The notes under the pieces were generated by a model that made no database searches, was not told the origin of the DNA, and saw only the letters and a list, made by a program, of their open reading frames with translations. A DNA stretch of 64,000 nucleotides, from positions 29,724,657-29,788,656 of the forward strand of contig CM070632.1 in the NCBI GenBank assembly GCA_036346255.1, in the 5' to 3' direction. Each line of letters opens with the position of its first letter. Positions within the stretch are counted from its first letter, which is position 1. Positions 1 to 12,734 of the stretch are shown piece by piece. The DNA comes from Ampelocalamus luodianensis (lineage: Eukaryota; Streptophyta; Magnoliopsida; Poales; Poaceae). Both the position numbers and the translations under genes were made by a program.

Positions 1-780
1 ATTGTTATGCTGCGCTGATTCATACCATTTGTAACAATACCCTCACAAAAAAAAAAAACTCCTTGTATTTTCGATCGGAAAACTATAGAGAGGAACTAGG
101 GCAGAATATGTGAATCATTAACATTATGAGTGTAGGGTGCGACTAATTCGCATTGGTGGTTTTCCAAGGTTTCAATTAGATCAGAAACTTTTCAATTCGA
201 TTGAAGAACTTTCAGCTCCCCCTCGACTTTCAATTGGATTGAAAACTTTCAACTCCCCACACTTTCAATTGGATTGAAGAACTTTCAAATCCCCAAAGTT
301 TCAATTAGAACAGAATTTTCGGATTTCAAAACTTTCAAATTGGGGACCTCTCAACTGAAATTTCAAAAGTGTCATCTCTTAAATTCGAGAAAACTTTCAA
401 ATCAAGGACTTTCATCTACAAACCCTAGAAACTGGGGAAATTTCAACCTGGGCCTGAGCCCCCGCCATGGCATTCTCTCCCTCGGCGGCGGCGGCATGTC
501 CCCATATCCGTAGCGACGACGCCAAGCAACGGGGGCGTCAGAAATGGAGGCAAAGGCGGCGGTGGCTGGCGGTGGCGGTGTGTTTCAAGTGCCGACCCAT
601 GCGCCGTGAGCACTACATGGTTTGTTAGCGTGCATGCGCAGAGTAGCAATTTCGTACGAGTGTAAACCACTCTTTTGCATAGTAGCATCCATATGATTTA
701 CCATGGGTTTATAACATCAACGACAATTATTTGGCGCGAGAGGAATAAATTGAATTTATTTAAAGCGAACAACCAGTGTC
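1..780. other. Unassigned left flank
   Basis: No gene could be supported here. The stretch holds a minisatellite (about 160-420) and a GC-rich piece near 460-620. The GC-rich piece has a short open frame from the ATG at 466, about 53 codons, that resembles nothing I know. The MULE begins just to the right. Confidence 0.5.
160..420. repeat. Minisatellite, unit about 35-40 bp
   Basis: A degenerate direct repeat built on ctttcaattggattgaa followed by aactttcaactcccc. At least five copies are recognisable, with indels between them. The best pair lies at about 227-290. Confidence 0.6.
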
Positions 781-790
781 TTGCATTCAC
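781..790. repeat. MULE target-site duplication, left copy
   Basis: ttgcattcac occurs here and again at 12735-12744. Each copy directly abuts an end of the MULE terminal inverted repeat. Nine to eleven bp is the size known for Mutator-like insertions. Confidence 0.85.
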
Positions 791-915
791 GATTTTTTTA
801 ATAATACATTTTTAATAGAATTACGAAAATAAATATCCATTTAATAAAATTACAAAAATGGGCTTCTGTCATCATTCCAAATGACAAAATGGCCATGTCG
901 CCATTTTGATGGCGA
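791..915 (+). repeat. MULE left terminal inverted repeat
   Basis: It begins gattttttta and contains taataaaattacaaaaatgg and gggcttctgtc. All of these reappear in reverse complement at 12605-12734, with small indels. Confidence 0.85.
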
Positions 916-1504
916 CATGAGCACTGTCACCCACCGAACAGTATCGAAAGCCCCTGTCGTCATTCAAAATGGCGATAGAGACCCCACAAGTCGTTGTCGC
1001 CATTCCACAACCTCTCGTATAAAAGACTCACAAAATTCAAGCAAAATTCACTTTTATTCGGAAAAAGAGAGAGGGAGAGAAGGGAGAGGAGCAGAGAGAA
1101 GTAGAGGGGATGGAAGGAGCAAGCGAAGCACTGCTCGTCTGGCCGTCCACCTTGTAGGTATTTTTTTTTAACTAAATGGATTGGATAGTTTGAGGTGTAT
1201 GGTTACATAGTGTAGTATGTTGTAGTGCATCCTTGTAGGTGTGTAGTTTAGTTCTAGATATGTGTTTAATCTTGAAAATCTTGTTTATGGTGTACTATAT
1301 CGAATATGTTGGACACAATTAATTTCAAAATTTACTACGGTCATAGGACTATTCTACAGGGTCTCAATGGGTTGATTTGCGTTATTTTCAATCAGTTACC
1401 ATCAGCCTAACAAGACCAGAGTAGCATACATGGGGCACTGTGATGCGGTGGGTTTATTACACTTTCAAGTTGTACTATGGTCTACATGATTTGAAATTGA
1501 GCTG

Positions 1505-1575
1505 CTCAAGGGACACATATTGGGAGTTATTACACATATAGTACTATAGGACACATATTGGGAGTTATTACAGCT
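1505..1575 (+). repeat. Two tandem copies of a 38-bp unit
   Basis: ggacacatattgggagttat occurs at about 1511 and again at about 1549. The pair is bracketed by agctgctcaagg and cagctcaaggg. It lies in the MULE left arm close to where element A begins. Confidence 0.6.
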
Positions 1576-1611
1576 CAAGGGAACGAGGTCATGGCAATCA
1601 TACCTAAGCAT

Positions 1612-3940
1612 GACAAGATATCGCGACTTGCATTCTCATTAACACAATTAACATAAATACTCAAAACCATCTATGAGTGATTCTCAAATAGTTTACTTAA
1701 TCTTGATGTGTAATTAAATGGCAAACGCCTTATGGTCGTGGAGGTAGTGAGTGCATCCAACATCTACTCCTCCCATGCATGTCGCTTCGCCGCTTGTACC
1801 TAAAACATATCAAAGCAAGGGTGAGCCCAAAGACTCAGCAAGTATCAACAAGGCTATAAACAAGAACACAAGCATAGCAACAATGATCCACAATAACGCT
1901 ACACTAATCATAGCTTTCATACTCATGGAATGCGATCAATGCAATGCACCTTTTGAACTTTATCTCTTTCGCATTTTACCGGTAATGCGGGTATACATCC
2001 GTCGATGATACCTTTGCACTGCGCCCTCCTCCGCACAGGACCAAGAGCATATACACCACATGTATAGGGACCTTTGCCCATCATCTCTATGATGGTGACC
2101 TCTTTATTCATTGCCCACATTCCACGAATGTGGGATTCTCAAGCCCGCCATCTACATGACGGGACCTCGAACATGCATAGTCACCACGTGACCAATCCTC
2201 CAATATGATTGCATGATGCACATGAACAAAACTTTAAACCATCATACATATGGATTCACAACAACGACGCATGAATAAACTTATTCATACTTCTAGCATT
2301 CCTCATCATTGACATTCTTAGCATTCTAGTATCCATGAATAGCACATATATTCATAATACTAGCAAACATGAACAATCCTTCATGAATAATAATTAATCA
2401 TATCTCAAAAATTTACCATCCTTAATCATACATGTCACACTATCAACCTTTCATGGTTAGTACGCACAAAATACTAGCACCTTCTATCAAACATTCATAC
2501 ATATTCTCTCAATTAGAGTACTTGCATTCACTGTGATAAAATTGGAACTCATCACAATAACATCAACTTTAACTATAACTAGCATTCATCAAGATAAATG
2601 AAAACTCATCACATTAACATTCATGCATGGCTATTACGAGCAAAACACAAACACTCTCAAAGATACAAACATAAATATGTTATAACCCGAATACTTGCCT
2701 CAACCGTGCGAGAACGGTGGACGCGAAGAGGGCGCTGCCCTGGGATCACGCTCCCACCTGAACATAAAGATAACCCCAATCTAAGACCAACATACTGGAT
2801 CAAAGCATAAATAACAACACAAACGAACTCGCTAATCTCCCAAGCGCTTTCCAATCTTCCAATTTCTAGCGATCGCTGGTGATCACTGCGGACAGTCAAC
2901 TTCTAAAATACATAACTTTCTGCTCAGGAGTCCAAATGAGGTGTTCTAAGACTTTCTGGAAAGGTAATTAAATTACCCAAATAAACTTAGTTGGGGAGCC
3001 CTTTGATTATGCCATCTACAGCCCCTACCAAGCCAAACTACAGAACAACAATTTTCACGTCGGCTTCTCTGACAGTACACTAAAACCATCATAACTTTTG
3101 CTACGAAAGTCCAAATCTTGCGTTCTTTATCTCTATGAAAAGGTATGGAAATTACCTACAATTTTAGTTATATTGAGATCCTCTGATTTTGTCTTTAACT
3201 AATAGATTAACTCAGTTTTCTACAGACTGTCGTGATGTTGACAGATTAACCACAAATGGCACTAAACAATTCATAACTTTCTAACCGTTAATCGGATTTT
3301 GGCGTTCTTGGCGCCATCGAAAGCTAAGAACATTATCTACATAACTCTAGGATACCAAAACTCCTAATTCGCCGCCTCTAAACACACGAAACTGACCGCG
3401 CAATAATATGCACGTAACGCGATCTATTAAACCGACGCAAATCAATCTACCAAACGACATCAACCGCAACTATTACGTATCAAACAACGAAGAACACGGG
3501 ACGTTACCCTTGTAGAATCGCAGCAAGATGATGAACTCTCCCCACGGTTGATCTCCTCTCCTTTCTTCACTTGATCGGCAGCAGGAGCACCGACGCGAGG
3601 AAGGGAGGCACCACCATGGAGGAGAGGTGTGCTACAAAGAATCAGTGTTACAGTGCGGCAAGATCTGTAGCTACAGTGCATCTAGGTTTTCCCTTCCTTT
3701 TATCGGGTCGACCCTCATGGGCCTCTTGGGCCAAGGCCCAAGGCCCAAGTTGCCAAAAACTGCAGAAACCCCTTTTAGTCTAATTTCTTTTTGAACGCTT
3801 TCTTTCGTAGAATAAATTGGAGTATTACATTAAAACCCTCTTTCTCCTGTTCAATCGCTTGCTAAAAGAAATATTCACCCGATTTTAATTATTCTCTCCG
3901 ATTTAATTATTCTCTCCGATTTAATTTTTGGGGTATTACA
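1612..3940 (-). repeat. Element A LTR, left copy (outer end missing)
   Basis: Homology to the right LTR is clear from about 1624. The outer 200 bp present at 7685-7890 are absent or scrambled. It contains the hairpin array (about 1990-2165), three degenerate modules (2880-3400), and the end gggtattaca. Confidence 0.8.
1990..2165 (-). other. LTR hairpin array, element A left copy
   Basis: Several short stems occur in a row: catcat/atgatg near 2080-2093, cccacatt/aatgtggg at 2114-2134, and cccgccat/atgacggg at 2144-2163. The hexaloop hairpin near 1991 has lost part of its right arm in this copy. Confidence 0.7.
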
Positions 3941-6900
3941 TTCTACCCTCCTTAAATGTAATTCACCCAATTCTATCCGACATCTACTAGCAAAACAACA
4001 ACAACCCCAACTGAAAATCAAGGACTCTCATCGCAACCAAACGTTACCAACTCTGTACTAAAAGAGTCAATTCGTAATCAAAGATTTATCACGAAAATCT
4101 TTCCACCTTCAAATTAGAAAATTTGCAAATAAACACCACGATCGCCAAAAGAGAAATCACTCGAATAACCAAATCCATCATTTATTTATGAATAGATAAG
4201 AACCACACAAGCCAACATAAAGTCAAACCCAAATTGCGAACGACGCCCATCAAAAACTCATAGCTCATACAAGATCAAGAGAGTGTTTCAGACTGAGAAA
4301 CAATCTTTTCTCAATTTCTCCTTTAGAAATAAAATTTCTCTCAACTTTTGGAATCCCGATTCATCGCACAACACACTAACTCATTACTCTTAACTTGGTG
4401 ATCTCAACGCCAAACCCAAATCGAAACACCTTGTCTACACCTTTGAAACAGACTCATGATCTCACAAAACATTCTCTAACCGATTTCCTTCTCGACTGTA
4501 ATTCATTTGACAGATGGCGCCGTAAAGTATCCTCAAATTAGATCTTGCACACGATCATATCACCTCAACCCTTTGAGAACAAACATCTCGATTTCACATC
4601 ACACACTCTTCTCAGATTACACCGTAAGGGTGTTATCAACGATCATCCCACTGCTCAGAATCCACCCTTATTCTACTTCCTCTACACATAATCTTTGGGC
4701 GACTCAAAGTTCTAGCATAACAATGCAAAGTCCACATTTAACCTCCAAGACTCTTGCAACTAACTTCTCATATAAAAGATAGGAAAATCCTTAGATTAAA
4801 TCCCTGAAAATCCACAATTCTACATACTTACTCATCAACATCATCATGAAAATATTTTCTTGACCGTTTACCTTTACAAAGATTATAACTCTCTAAGATT
4901 ACTCATTTAAAGCCAAATCACTCTTGACATTACTCAACATTTTCCATTATCCCATTAATTGACGTGACGATTCGATTACTTTGTAATTCCACTCTCATTA
5001 AACCACATCATCAAGAATAACTTTCATAGCCTCACACTACTACCAAATTGCGATACTCTATAAAATTAATCAATATTTCTATACTTTCAAGAATTTAATG
5101 CTCCACCAAGTGAACCGTAAGATCTTGGATCACAATCACTATAGGTTCTACTTAGTCAGAATAATGGAATCAGCTTAACCTCATAAGACAAACTTCCATT
5201 GAGTTAGACCTCTCAAAGAACTATATTACAAAATTATTTCGTCCTCCAATGCTCATCGAATAACTTACAACCCACGCCACAATTACAATTTTTAAACACC
5301 TCAAAAGACTCAGTGAAACGAATAGGTTGATTCTTCCTCAAAAGAAAGAGCGAATGGAATCAATTTTCATCAACTAGGAAAACATGTGCCACCCACAAGT
5401 GAACACAATACCAAGGAAAACTGTCACTTAGGCCAAGTACTCGAAAACATAAGGAAAGTCAACAATGAGGGCTCAAGCCCTACCAAAGCGAATACCAAAC
5501 CACAAATGAGAAGAAGGTAATGCCCTTTGAAAATTGATAAACTCTATGGAACAATCGCATATAAGGTATAAGCACTCTCAAATAAACTGCAAGATGCGAA
5601 ACGAGACTTAAAGCTCAATTACTTATACTTGACTCATTCCTTTAACAAGGAAGGTTATTTTCATGATTACTACATCACTTTGCCAAATTAAACAAGATAA
5701 GCTTTTAAGACCAAATCGTAGGAACAACTTAAGAACCAATAAAATCTTTCAACATGTCACTTTGCTCAAAGCAACTCAATCACCACATAACTCAAGCGAT
5801 CCAATTAATCACCTTCGCAAAACTCAAACACTTCTACAAAATCCAAGTTACGAAAGACGATCAAATTTCTTTATTTCTAAAAGAATCATCACCACACACA
5901 AGTCACAATCTCTTGCAGCACAATCTTACTAACATCAAGAATAATATACTCAACATGAATATTTATTATCAACTATTCCATTAGAAAGCCCCAAAGTTTC
6001 ACCAATTTGTTCCATAACGCTTTTCATCCCATCTTCAAAAATGAGAGTATACCAAAATCATACAACATCACTACATCAACTTCTTAAGTTTAGAAGGGTC
6101 TACTACCCAATTGAAAAGCTCCTACCAAAACCCTTTCATCAAGGACACAATTTCATCCAATTATTTCACAATCATGTGGGCATAAGCCACCTATTATATC
6201 ATATCAGTTCAACTTTTAGCGATGCTTATTATCAAACTTCAACACACAACAGTTATACGACAACCTTGTTGTTATCAATCAAGCTTCGTTATGAAATCTA
6301 GTTGCTACCTACTTTCCTTCCCAAATCACATGGATATTAACAAGCACATATTCAATCTGCTCCTCCTCACATTGGATTTCGCAAAAAAAAATACACTAAA
6401 ACTTCAAAATCAAATCTTCTATCGATCAAGAGTCTCAACAACACTACAACCAAATTCATCACATCCTACATAGAAGAACTACATAGAACTCCTCCCATAA
6501 TTTCTAGATCCACCGATATTCAATCCATTCAACCGGTTGTACACAATTCTAATAACTAATCATACTAGGAATATGTAAACTGTATTCCCTCTAATTTTCC
6601 TTTCCACACAATTAAATTAATCCATGGGAACCAAAGAACCCAACAAGTTTAACAACCTAAACAGTTTTAATGACCAGACTAGTTCATCAAGGTTCCATAC
6701 TTCTTGATATCTCTCAATCACTACTCATATATACCGCTCATCAAGAACTAGAAAAAGACAACATCATCCTAACTAATTTCACTTCCAAGGTTACTAATTA
6801 ATGTTAATTATTCACCATACCAATGACTCAACTTGATACCCATACCATATCAAGTTATTTGATTACAATCTCGATTTAACCATAACAAGGCATCGTAAAA

Positions 6901-7684
6901 GGATTTTAGCAATTTCCAACGTAAAAGAGATGCATTAAACTTCATCACTGAATAATCCAAAAGAAATACATAGAGCCAAAGTTTTCTCATGTTAACAAAC
7001 TTGCAAATGTAAACTCTCATTACCCAAACTTTCAAACGAATACATGAGTCATTCTTTTCCAATGAGAAAGAAGAAACAACCATGGAATTATCAGTAATGT
7101 CAATTGAGGACGATCACAAGTAGTAAAGACAACTCAACAGTCGAAAAACAATACTTGTTTCAGAGAACCATTAGAGACCATTGAAACACAACCATTACCA
7201 TGAACCACGAACCCAAGAGAAAATCATCATCCACCACAAAACAAGAATTTGCCAAGATTTGAGGTCAAGAAGGAAAACAACTTTCTAAAACAACTCACGC
7301 TCAACTCCTGCAACTATGGTATTCGGGGTAACTACTCTATTCGTCTACCACGAACGGTGGTAAAACCAGACAAAGTCCAAGGCCACAACCACGGCCTCCA
7401 CTTCTTAACAACCATTACCGACACGCATAAACAATATAATCAAATATGATTATAAATGATCATCTCATGGCAATCATAGAATATATTCATAGATATAGAA
7501 TGTCATAACATATCATTTCATAGATTATCAACAAGAAAGACAGAGGCAATTCAACAATTGCTCAACAAATGAAACATAACAATGATAATGTCAAGCAATG
7601 TAATTCCCAACCCCACCTATCGTGCACAGTGTGTCAATTTAATATTTTCTATTAACCACGGACCTAAAGCCCGCTCGATACCAA
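3941..7684 (-). other. Element A interior, no coding domain recognised
   Basis: This is AT-rich sequence with short chance frames only. It begins ttctaccctcc, a reverse-strand polypurine tract. Several blocks recur in elements C, D and E2. Examples are ccaaaagaaatacat near 6956, ccacaaccacggcctccac near 7383, and gtgtcaatttaatattt near 7632. I saw no protein domain, so conservation here reflects descent or a nucleic-acid function. Confidence 0.7.
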
Positions 7685-7685
7685 T
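7672..7685 (-). other. Element A primer-binding site
   Basis: The minus strand reads ttggtatcgagcgg just inside the LTR. It matches the plant initiator Met-tRNA 3' end consensus TGGTATCAGAGC with a small change. The same wording occurs in B, C and D. Confidence 0.75.
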
Positions 7686-8027
7686 CGTAACACCCCATCT
7701 CAAAGATTGAGCCCGAATGCTACTAAAATTAAATTAGACTAAACTAAACTAAGACCAATTACAAATTTTCTGAAAACCTCCTTTGTATAGTCAACAATAC
7801 CGAGGTTCCAACAATTAATCATGACACTTATGAATATCTTCATAATCAAGGTTACATAAGCTTGCAAGATGATCGAATAAACAAAATCCAGACTTGCTAT
7901 TCTCATTAACACAATTAACATAAATACTCAAAACCATCTATGAGTGATTCTCAAACAGCTTTACTTAATCTTGATGTGTAATTAAATGGCAAACGCCTAT
8001 GGTCGTGAGGTAGTGAGTGCATCCAAT

Positions 8028-9332
8028 CATTGGGAAATGTAGGCTACACTAGCGCAAATTAAAAATTCTACCCAGAAACCAAGATCACTGCAGCTTATAG
8101 ATCACGGTCTTACCACTCAGACGCCAAGAGTGCGGAAGTTGATGCAAAGACGCGTCGGCAAAGGTAGTCGCACTCGCTGATGCAAGACGTCAGGCGCAGT
8201 AGTCGACTACTTCCTCGCCCTCGCCGCGGCCCCACGCACGCCTCCTTTCTTGCGGTTCGTCCCAACGCCACGATGCGCCGCCCAAAGGTATCCACACGAC
8301 GGAGGAAGCGACGCGCCGACTACTAGATCCGCGCGAGCGACTAGGGCGTGGAGGGGTGGCGCCGTGGTTTGAGGATGTTACGAAAAACTCAACCTCAACC
8401 AGCGGCCGCCCTCCTTTTATAGACGCTCTTATAATGGGCTTCTACGAATAGAGGCCCATTAGGACTCAATGCCCATCTAATTTAGATCCAATCCGAATTA
8501 GGCTTCACTTCTAAGTGTGTGACCTATGGTTCACATATGTTTAGACATGACGCGAGTACACATACTTGGTCAATAGTTGGTAGCGCCTCTAGCAAGACGT
8601 GCCAACTCCTAAACATACGTAAAGATCATATCGGACGAACCATCACAACGTTATGTACATGTCAATCCCTTTGCCTCACGATATTCAATCGAGCTCCAAG
8701 CTGACCACTCTTTCTCGATCCCGTGATCCGAATCCCTTACTAGGTTAACTCTTAACCTTAAGTAGCATGGCCATGCATTTCGGATCCGATCACTCGAGGC
8801 CCGAGATATCTCTCTGTAGAGAGGGCAAATCCCATCTCGACCGACCATGCCTCGCAAAGATGCTTCATGACAAACCCGAAAGCTACCTTTATAACTACCC
8901 GATTCTGAGTAGCGTTTGATAGCCCCTAAGTAGGTCGATTCACATCTCAAGTACATACGACAATCTCGTGTCTAAGGACAAGGCGCATACATTGTGTAGA
9001 GAGAACCATAAGAATAATTACTATGTCTCATGTTGGGTCGGTCCAACCCCATGTTCTAAACATGTGTCCACATTATTGGTTTGACATCTCCATGTCTATG
9101 ACTCGTGAAACATGGTCATCAACCGATACATGTGCTAATCCATCATTCACGGTGTCCTCACATGAACTCCGACTAGGACAACTTTAGAATAACCATACAA
9201 GTAAAGAGTTTCACAAACAAGTCACATACTTGTTAATCAACACAAAGGCAATATTCAAGGAACATTTATTAAATCATGGATACAATGAAATATCATCATC
9301 AATATGATTGCCTCTAGGGCATATCTCCAACA
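8028..9332 (-). mobile_element. Solo LTR of a BARE/Angela-type copia element
   Basis: On the minus strand it starts TGTTGGAGATATGCCCTAG, a well-known opening of grass BARE1/Angela-type LTRs, and ends acatttcccaatg. The flanks are ccaat (8023-8027) and ccaac (9333-9337), consistent with a 5-bp duplication. Element A sequence continues on both sides. No coding domain is inside, so this is a solo LTR left by recombination. A TATA-like tataaaagg lies on the minus strand near 8413-8421. Confidence 0.85.
8413..8421 (-). promoter_or_regulatory. TATA box of the solo copia LTR
   Basis: The minus strand reads tataaaagg, the expected core promoter element inside a copia LTR. Confidence 0.5.
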
Positions 9333-9570
9333 CCAACATCTACTCCCTCCCATGCATGTCAAGTTTCACGCTTGTACCTAAAACATATCAAAGCAAGGGT
9401 GAGCCCAAAGACTCAAAGCAGTATCAACAAGGCTATAAACAAGAACACAAGCATAGCAACAATGATCCACAATAACGTTACACTAATCATAGCTTTCATA
9501 CTCATGGAATGCGATCAATGCAATGCACCTTTGAACTTTATCTCTTTCGCATTTTATCGGTGTAATGCGG

Positions 9571-9740
9571 GTATACATCCGTCGATGTATACTTCTTGCA
9601 CGCGCCCTCCGCACGTGGACCAAGAGCCTATACACCACATGTATAGGGACCTTGCCCATCATCTCTATGATGGGGACCTCTTTATTCATTGCCCACATTC
9701 CACGAATGTGGGACCTCAAGCCCGCCATCTACATGACGGG
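9571..9740 (-). other. LTR hairpin array, element A right copy
   Basis: The hexaloop hairpin is intact: gtatacat (9571-9578), loop ccgtcg, atgtatac (9585-9592). It is followed by catcat/atgatg, cccacatt/aatgtggg and cccgccat/atgacggg. In element sense the loop reads cgacgg, the same as in B and C. Confidence 0.75.
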
Positions 9741-11526
9741 ACCTCGAACATGCATAGTCACCACGTGACCAATCCTCCAATATGATTGCATGATGCACAT
9801 GAACAAAACTTTAAACCATCATACATATGGATTCACAACAACGACGCATGAATAAACTTATTCATACTTCTAGCATTCCTCATCATTGACATTCTTAGCA
9901 TTCTAGTATCCATGAATAGCACATATATTCATAATACTAGCAAACATGAACAATTCTTCATGAATAATAATTAATCATATCTCAAATATTTACCATCATT
10001 AATCATACATGTCACACTATCAACCTTGCATGGTTAGTACGCGTCAAAGTACTAGCACCTTCTATCAAACATTCATACATATTCTCTCAATTAGAGTACT
10101 TGCATTCACCAGGATAAAATTGGAACTCATCACAATAACATCAACTTTAACCATAACTAGCATTCATCAAGATAAATGGAAACTCATCACATTAACATTC
10201 ATGCATGGCTATTACGAGCAAAACACAAACACTCTCAAAGATACAAGCATAAATATGCTATAACCGAATACTTGCCTCAACCGTGCGAGAACGGTGGACG
10301 CGAAGAGGGCGCTGCCCCGGGATCACGCTCCCACCGAACATAAAGATAACCCCAATCTAAGACCAACATACTGGATCAAAAGCATAAATAACAACACAAA
10401 CGAACTCGCTAATCTCCCAAGCGCTTTTCCAATCTTCCAATTTCTAGCGATCGCTTTGGTGATCACTGCGACAGTCAACTTCTAAAATACATAACTTTCT
10501 GCTCAGGAGTCCAAATGAGGTGTTCTAAGACTTTCTGGAAAGGTAATTAAATTACCCAAATAAACTTAGTTGGGGAGCCCTTTTGATTATGCCATCTACA
10601 GCCCCTACCAAGCCAAACTACAGAACAACAATTTTCACGTCGGCTTCTCTGGACAGTACACTAAAACCATCATAACTTTTGCTACGAAAGTCCAAATCTT
10701 GCGTGCTTTATCTCTATGAAAAGGTATGGAAATTGCCTACAATTTTAGTTTTATTGAGATCCTCTGATTTCGTATTTAACTAATAGATTAACTCAGATTT
10801 CTACAGACTGTCAGGATGTTGACAGATTAACCAGACAGCGGCACTAAACAATTCATAACTTTCTAACCGTTAATCGGATTTTGGCGTTCTTGGCGGCCAC
10901 TGAAAGCTAAGAACATTATCTACATAACTCTAGGAGACTAAAACTCCTAATTCGGCCTCTAAACACACGAAACTGACCGCGCAATAATCCGCACAGAACG
11001 CGATCTATTAAACCGACACAAATCAATCTACCAAACGACATCAACCGCAACTATTACGTATCAAACAACGAAGAACACGGGACGTTACCCTTGTAGAATC
11101 GCAGCAAGATGATGAACTCTCCCCACGGTTGATCTCCTCCTTTCTTCACTTGATCGGCAGCAGGAGCACCGACGGCGCAGGAATGGAGGCACCAATGGAG
11201 GGCACCACCATGGAGGAGAGGTGTGCTACAGTAACCATGCTATAGTGCGGCGGCACTGTAGCTACAGTGCATCTAGGTTTTCCCTTCCTTTATTGGTGGC
11301 GACTCATGGGCCTCTTGGGCCAAGGCTCAAGGCCCAAGTTGCCAAAAACTGCAGAAACCCCTTTTTATGTCTAATTTCTTTGAACGCTTTCAGAGAATAA
11401 ATTGGAGTATTACATTAAAACCCTCTTTCTCCTGCTTCAATCGCTTGCTAAAAGAAATATTCCCAATTTTAATTATTCTCTCCCAATTTAGTTATTCTCT
11501 CCCGATTTAATTTTTGGGGTATTACA

Positions 11527-12600
11527 AAGACCGTGCCTGCATTTGCGGCTGAACAATGGGTAGCTGGTGGTGATGCCAAAAAAGTTGGGGGACTCTAGCC
11601 ACAGCGCGGGGCACACAATGACCGAAGGTCAAGAAGTTGCTGATGTCGCCAATGAATACGGGGTCGAAGAAGCTCCCTTGGTTTGGGAAGCTAGTAGTTT
11701 TGCAGACGAAGGTGAGGAGATCGAAGCCCTAGTCGAAAGGATGGCGCTCAAAGATCGGGACTACGAGCCATTATCCGAAGATGAAGGTTCGAATGACGAG
11801 GATGGTGGGGAACAATAGGCGGTTCCATCCGAATGGAACACGTACAAATTTGATAACCTCATCATGGACAAAGGATTTTGTGTACCATGGGAGTACCACT
11901 AGAATAAGGTCAGGCAAGGAGCCATGTACAAATGTAAGGAGGCGGTCCAAGAAGCTGTTAAATTCTGAGCCTTGTCGCTGCGGCGCACATTCACAATAGT
12001 GAAGTTTAACCCAAGGTGCTGCGATGTGAAGTGCGAGATAGTGGGATGCCCTTGGCGAGTGCATGTGTTCCAGTCTAAATGGAACACCTACTGGAAATGC
12101 TATATAGTAATCCCTCACACATGTGTCATATCTGAATCAATGCAATCCTACAAGAACCTATCATTAGGCATCATTGCGAATGTTATGTACGGAGAGATCA
12201 TAGATAACCAATCTAGATTTCGAGCCACGATCCATCATTCAAGCAATAGAGTCAAGGTTCTAGTACACACTCAGTTATACTAAGGCGTGGAGGGCAAAGC
12301 AGAAAACATTGGAAGCAAGGTTCGGTACATTTGAGAGTTCCTATCACAACCTGCCTAGACAACTCCGAGTCATACAGGATGGAAATACCGGTACTCACAT
12401 TGTCATTAAAGATTTCACATATTCGAATTCGCCGAGAAGAGGGTACTGAAGCGAGCATTCTTCGCCCTCAATGCATGCATCAATGCATTCCGACATTGTC
12501 GTCTGATCTTGTACATGGATGGTACATTCCTAACTGGGAAGTATAAGGGGGCAGATACTTACTGCAATTGCGACGGATGGGAACAACCAGGTTTTGTCGA
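11527..12600 (+). pseudogene. MULE transposase remnant
   Basis: This is a broken cut-and-paste transposase of the Mutator family, and it would act in the nucleus. An acidic N-terminal stretch (frame from 11567, stop at 11816) is followed in other frames by the plant MULE N-terminal domain, with CCDVKCEIVGCPWRVHV near 12018-12070. The start of the catalytic domain follows, with YMDGTFLTGKYKG near 12512-12550 in the frame containing its first Asp. The next conserved stretch (ILTAIATDGNNQVL, near 12556-12597) runs into the right inverted repeat. Most of the catalytic domain, including the other acidic residues, is therefore missing. At least three frameshifts and several stops are present. Confidence 0.85.
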
Positions 12601-12604
12601 CATT

Positions 12605-12734
12605 TGAATTGGCGACGATCCAAATGGCGGCAGAGTCATTTCGCCCTTTGGAATGGCGATAGAAGCCCATTGTAATTTTATTAAATGAACATTTATTTGT
12701 ATAATTCTATTTAAAAATGTATTATTAAAAAATC
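12605..12734 (-). repeat. MULE right terminal inverted repeat
   Basis: It mirrors 791-915 and ends in aaaaaatc immediately before the duplicated ttgcattcac at 12735-12744. Confidence 0.85.

Larger units (their letters stand above)
1600..11526 (-). mobile_element. Element A: non-coding long-LTR retrotransposon (LARD-like)
   Basis: Two similar LTRs (about 1612-3940 and 7685-11526) flank a 3.7-kb interior with no recognisable gag or pol. A primer-binding site complementary to initiator Met-tRNA lies just inside the right LTR and reads on the minus strand, which fixes the orientation. The right LTR ends gggtattaca and is followed by MULE sequence. The left LTR lacks about 200 bp of its outer end and has no clear matching target duplication, so that edge is rearranged. 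LARDs are known as long-LTR, non-coding elements that rely on proteins from relatives; element B is a plausible helper type. Confidence 0.8.
7685..11526 (-). repeat. Element A LTR, right copy (carries a solo LTR)
   Basis: It runs from tcgtaacacccc, a decayed TGTAACACCCC, to gggtattaca. A 1.3-kb copia solo LTR splits it at 8028-9332; without that insert the LTR is about 2.5 kb. It contains the hairpin array (9571-9740), the three modules (10470-10990), and the leader ending near the aagggtaac signal (11089 on the minus strand). Confidence 0.85.
791..12734 (+). mobile_element. Mutator-like DNA transposon (MULE), interrupted by LTR element A
   Basis: The ends form a terminal inverted repeat of about 125 bp (791-915 and 12605-12734) with a perfect 10-bp target duplication outside. 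The right arm carries a broken MULE transposase (11527-12600) that runs almost straight into the right repeat, so the catalytic domain is cut short. The left arm holds a purine-rich leader (1065-1120) and a short frame from the ATG at 1110 ending near a GT (about 1155), which could be a first exon. Element A is inserted between about 1600 and 11526. Without A the element is about 2 kb. It cannot make a full transposase, so it would be non-autonomous. Confidence 0.85.

Noticed and set aside
443..688. An 81-codon minus-strand frame near the left edge
   Set aside because: It is low-complexity (His/Pro/Arg) and unsupported by any domain or neighbouring signal.
6850..7083. A 77-codon frame in the interior of A similar in wording to one in D (44154-44381)
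   Set aside because: The similarity follows from nucleotide homology of the shared LARD interior. The frames are not kept open in C, and no domain is recognised.
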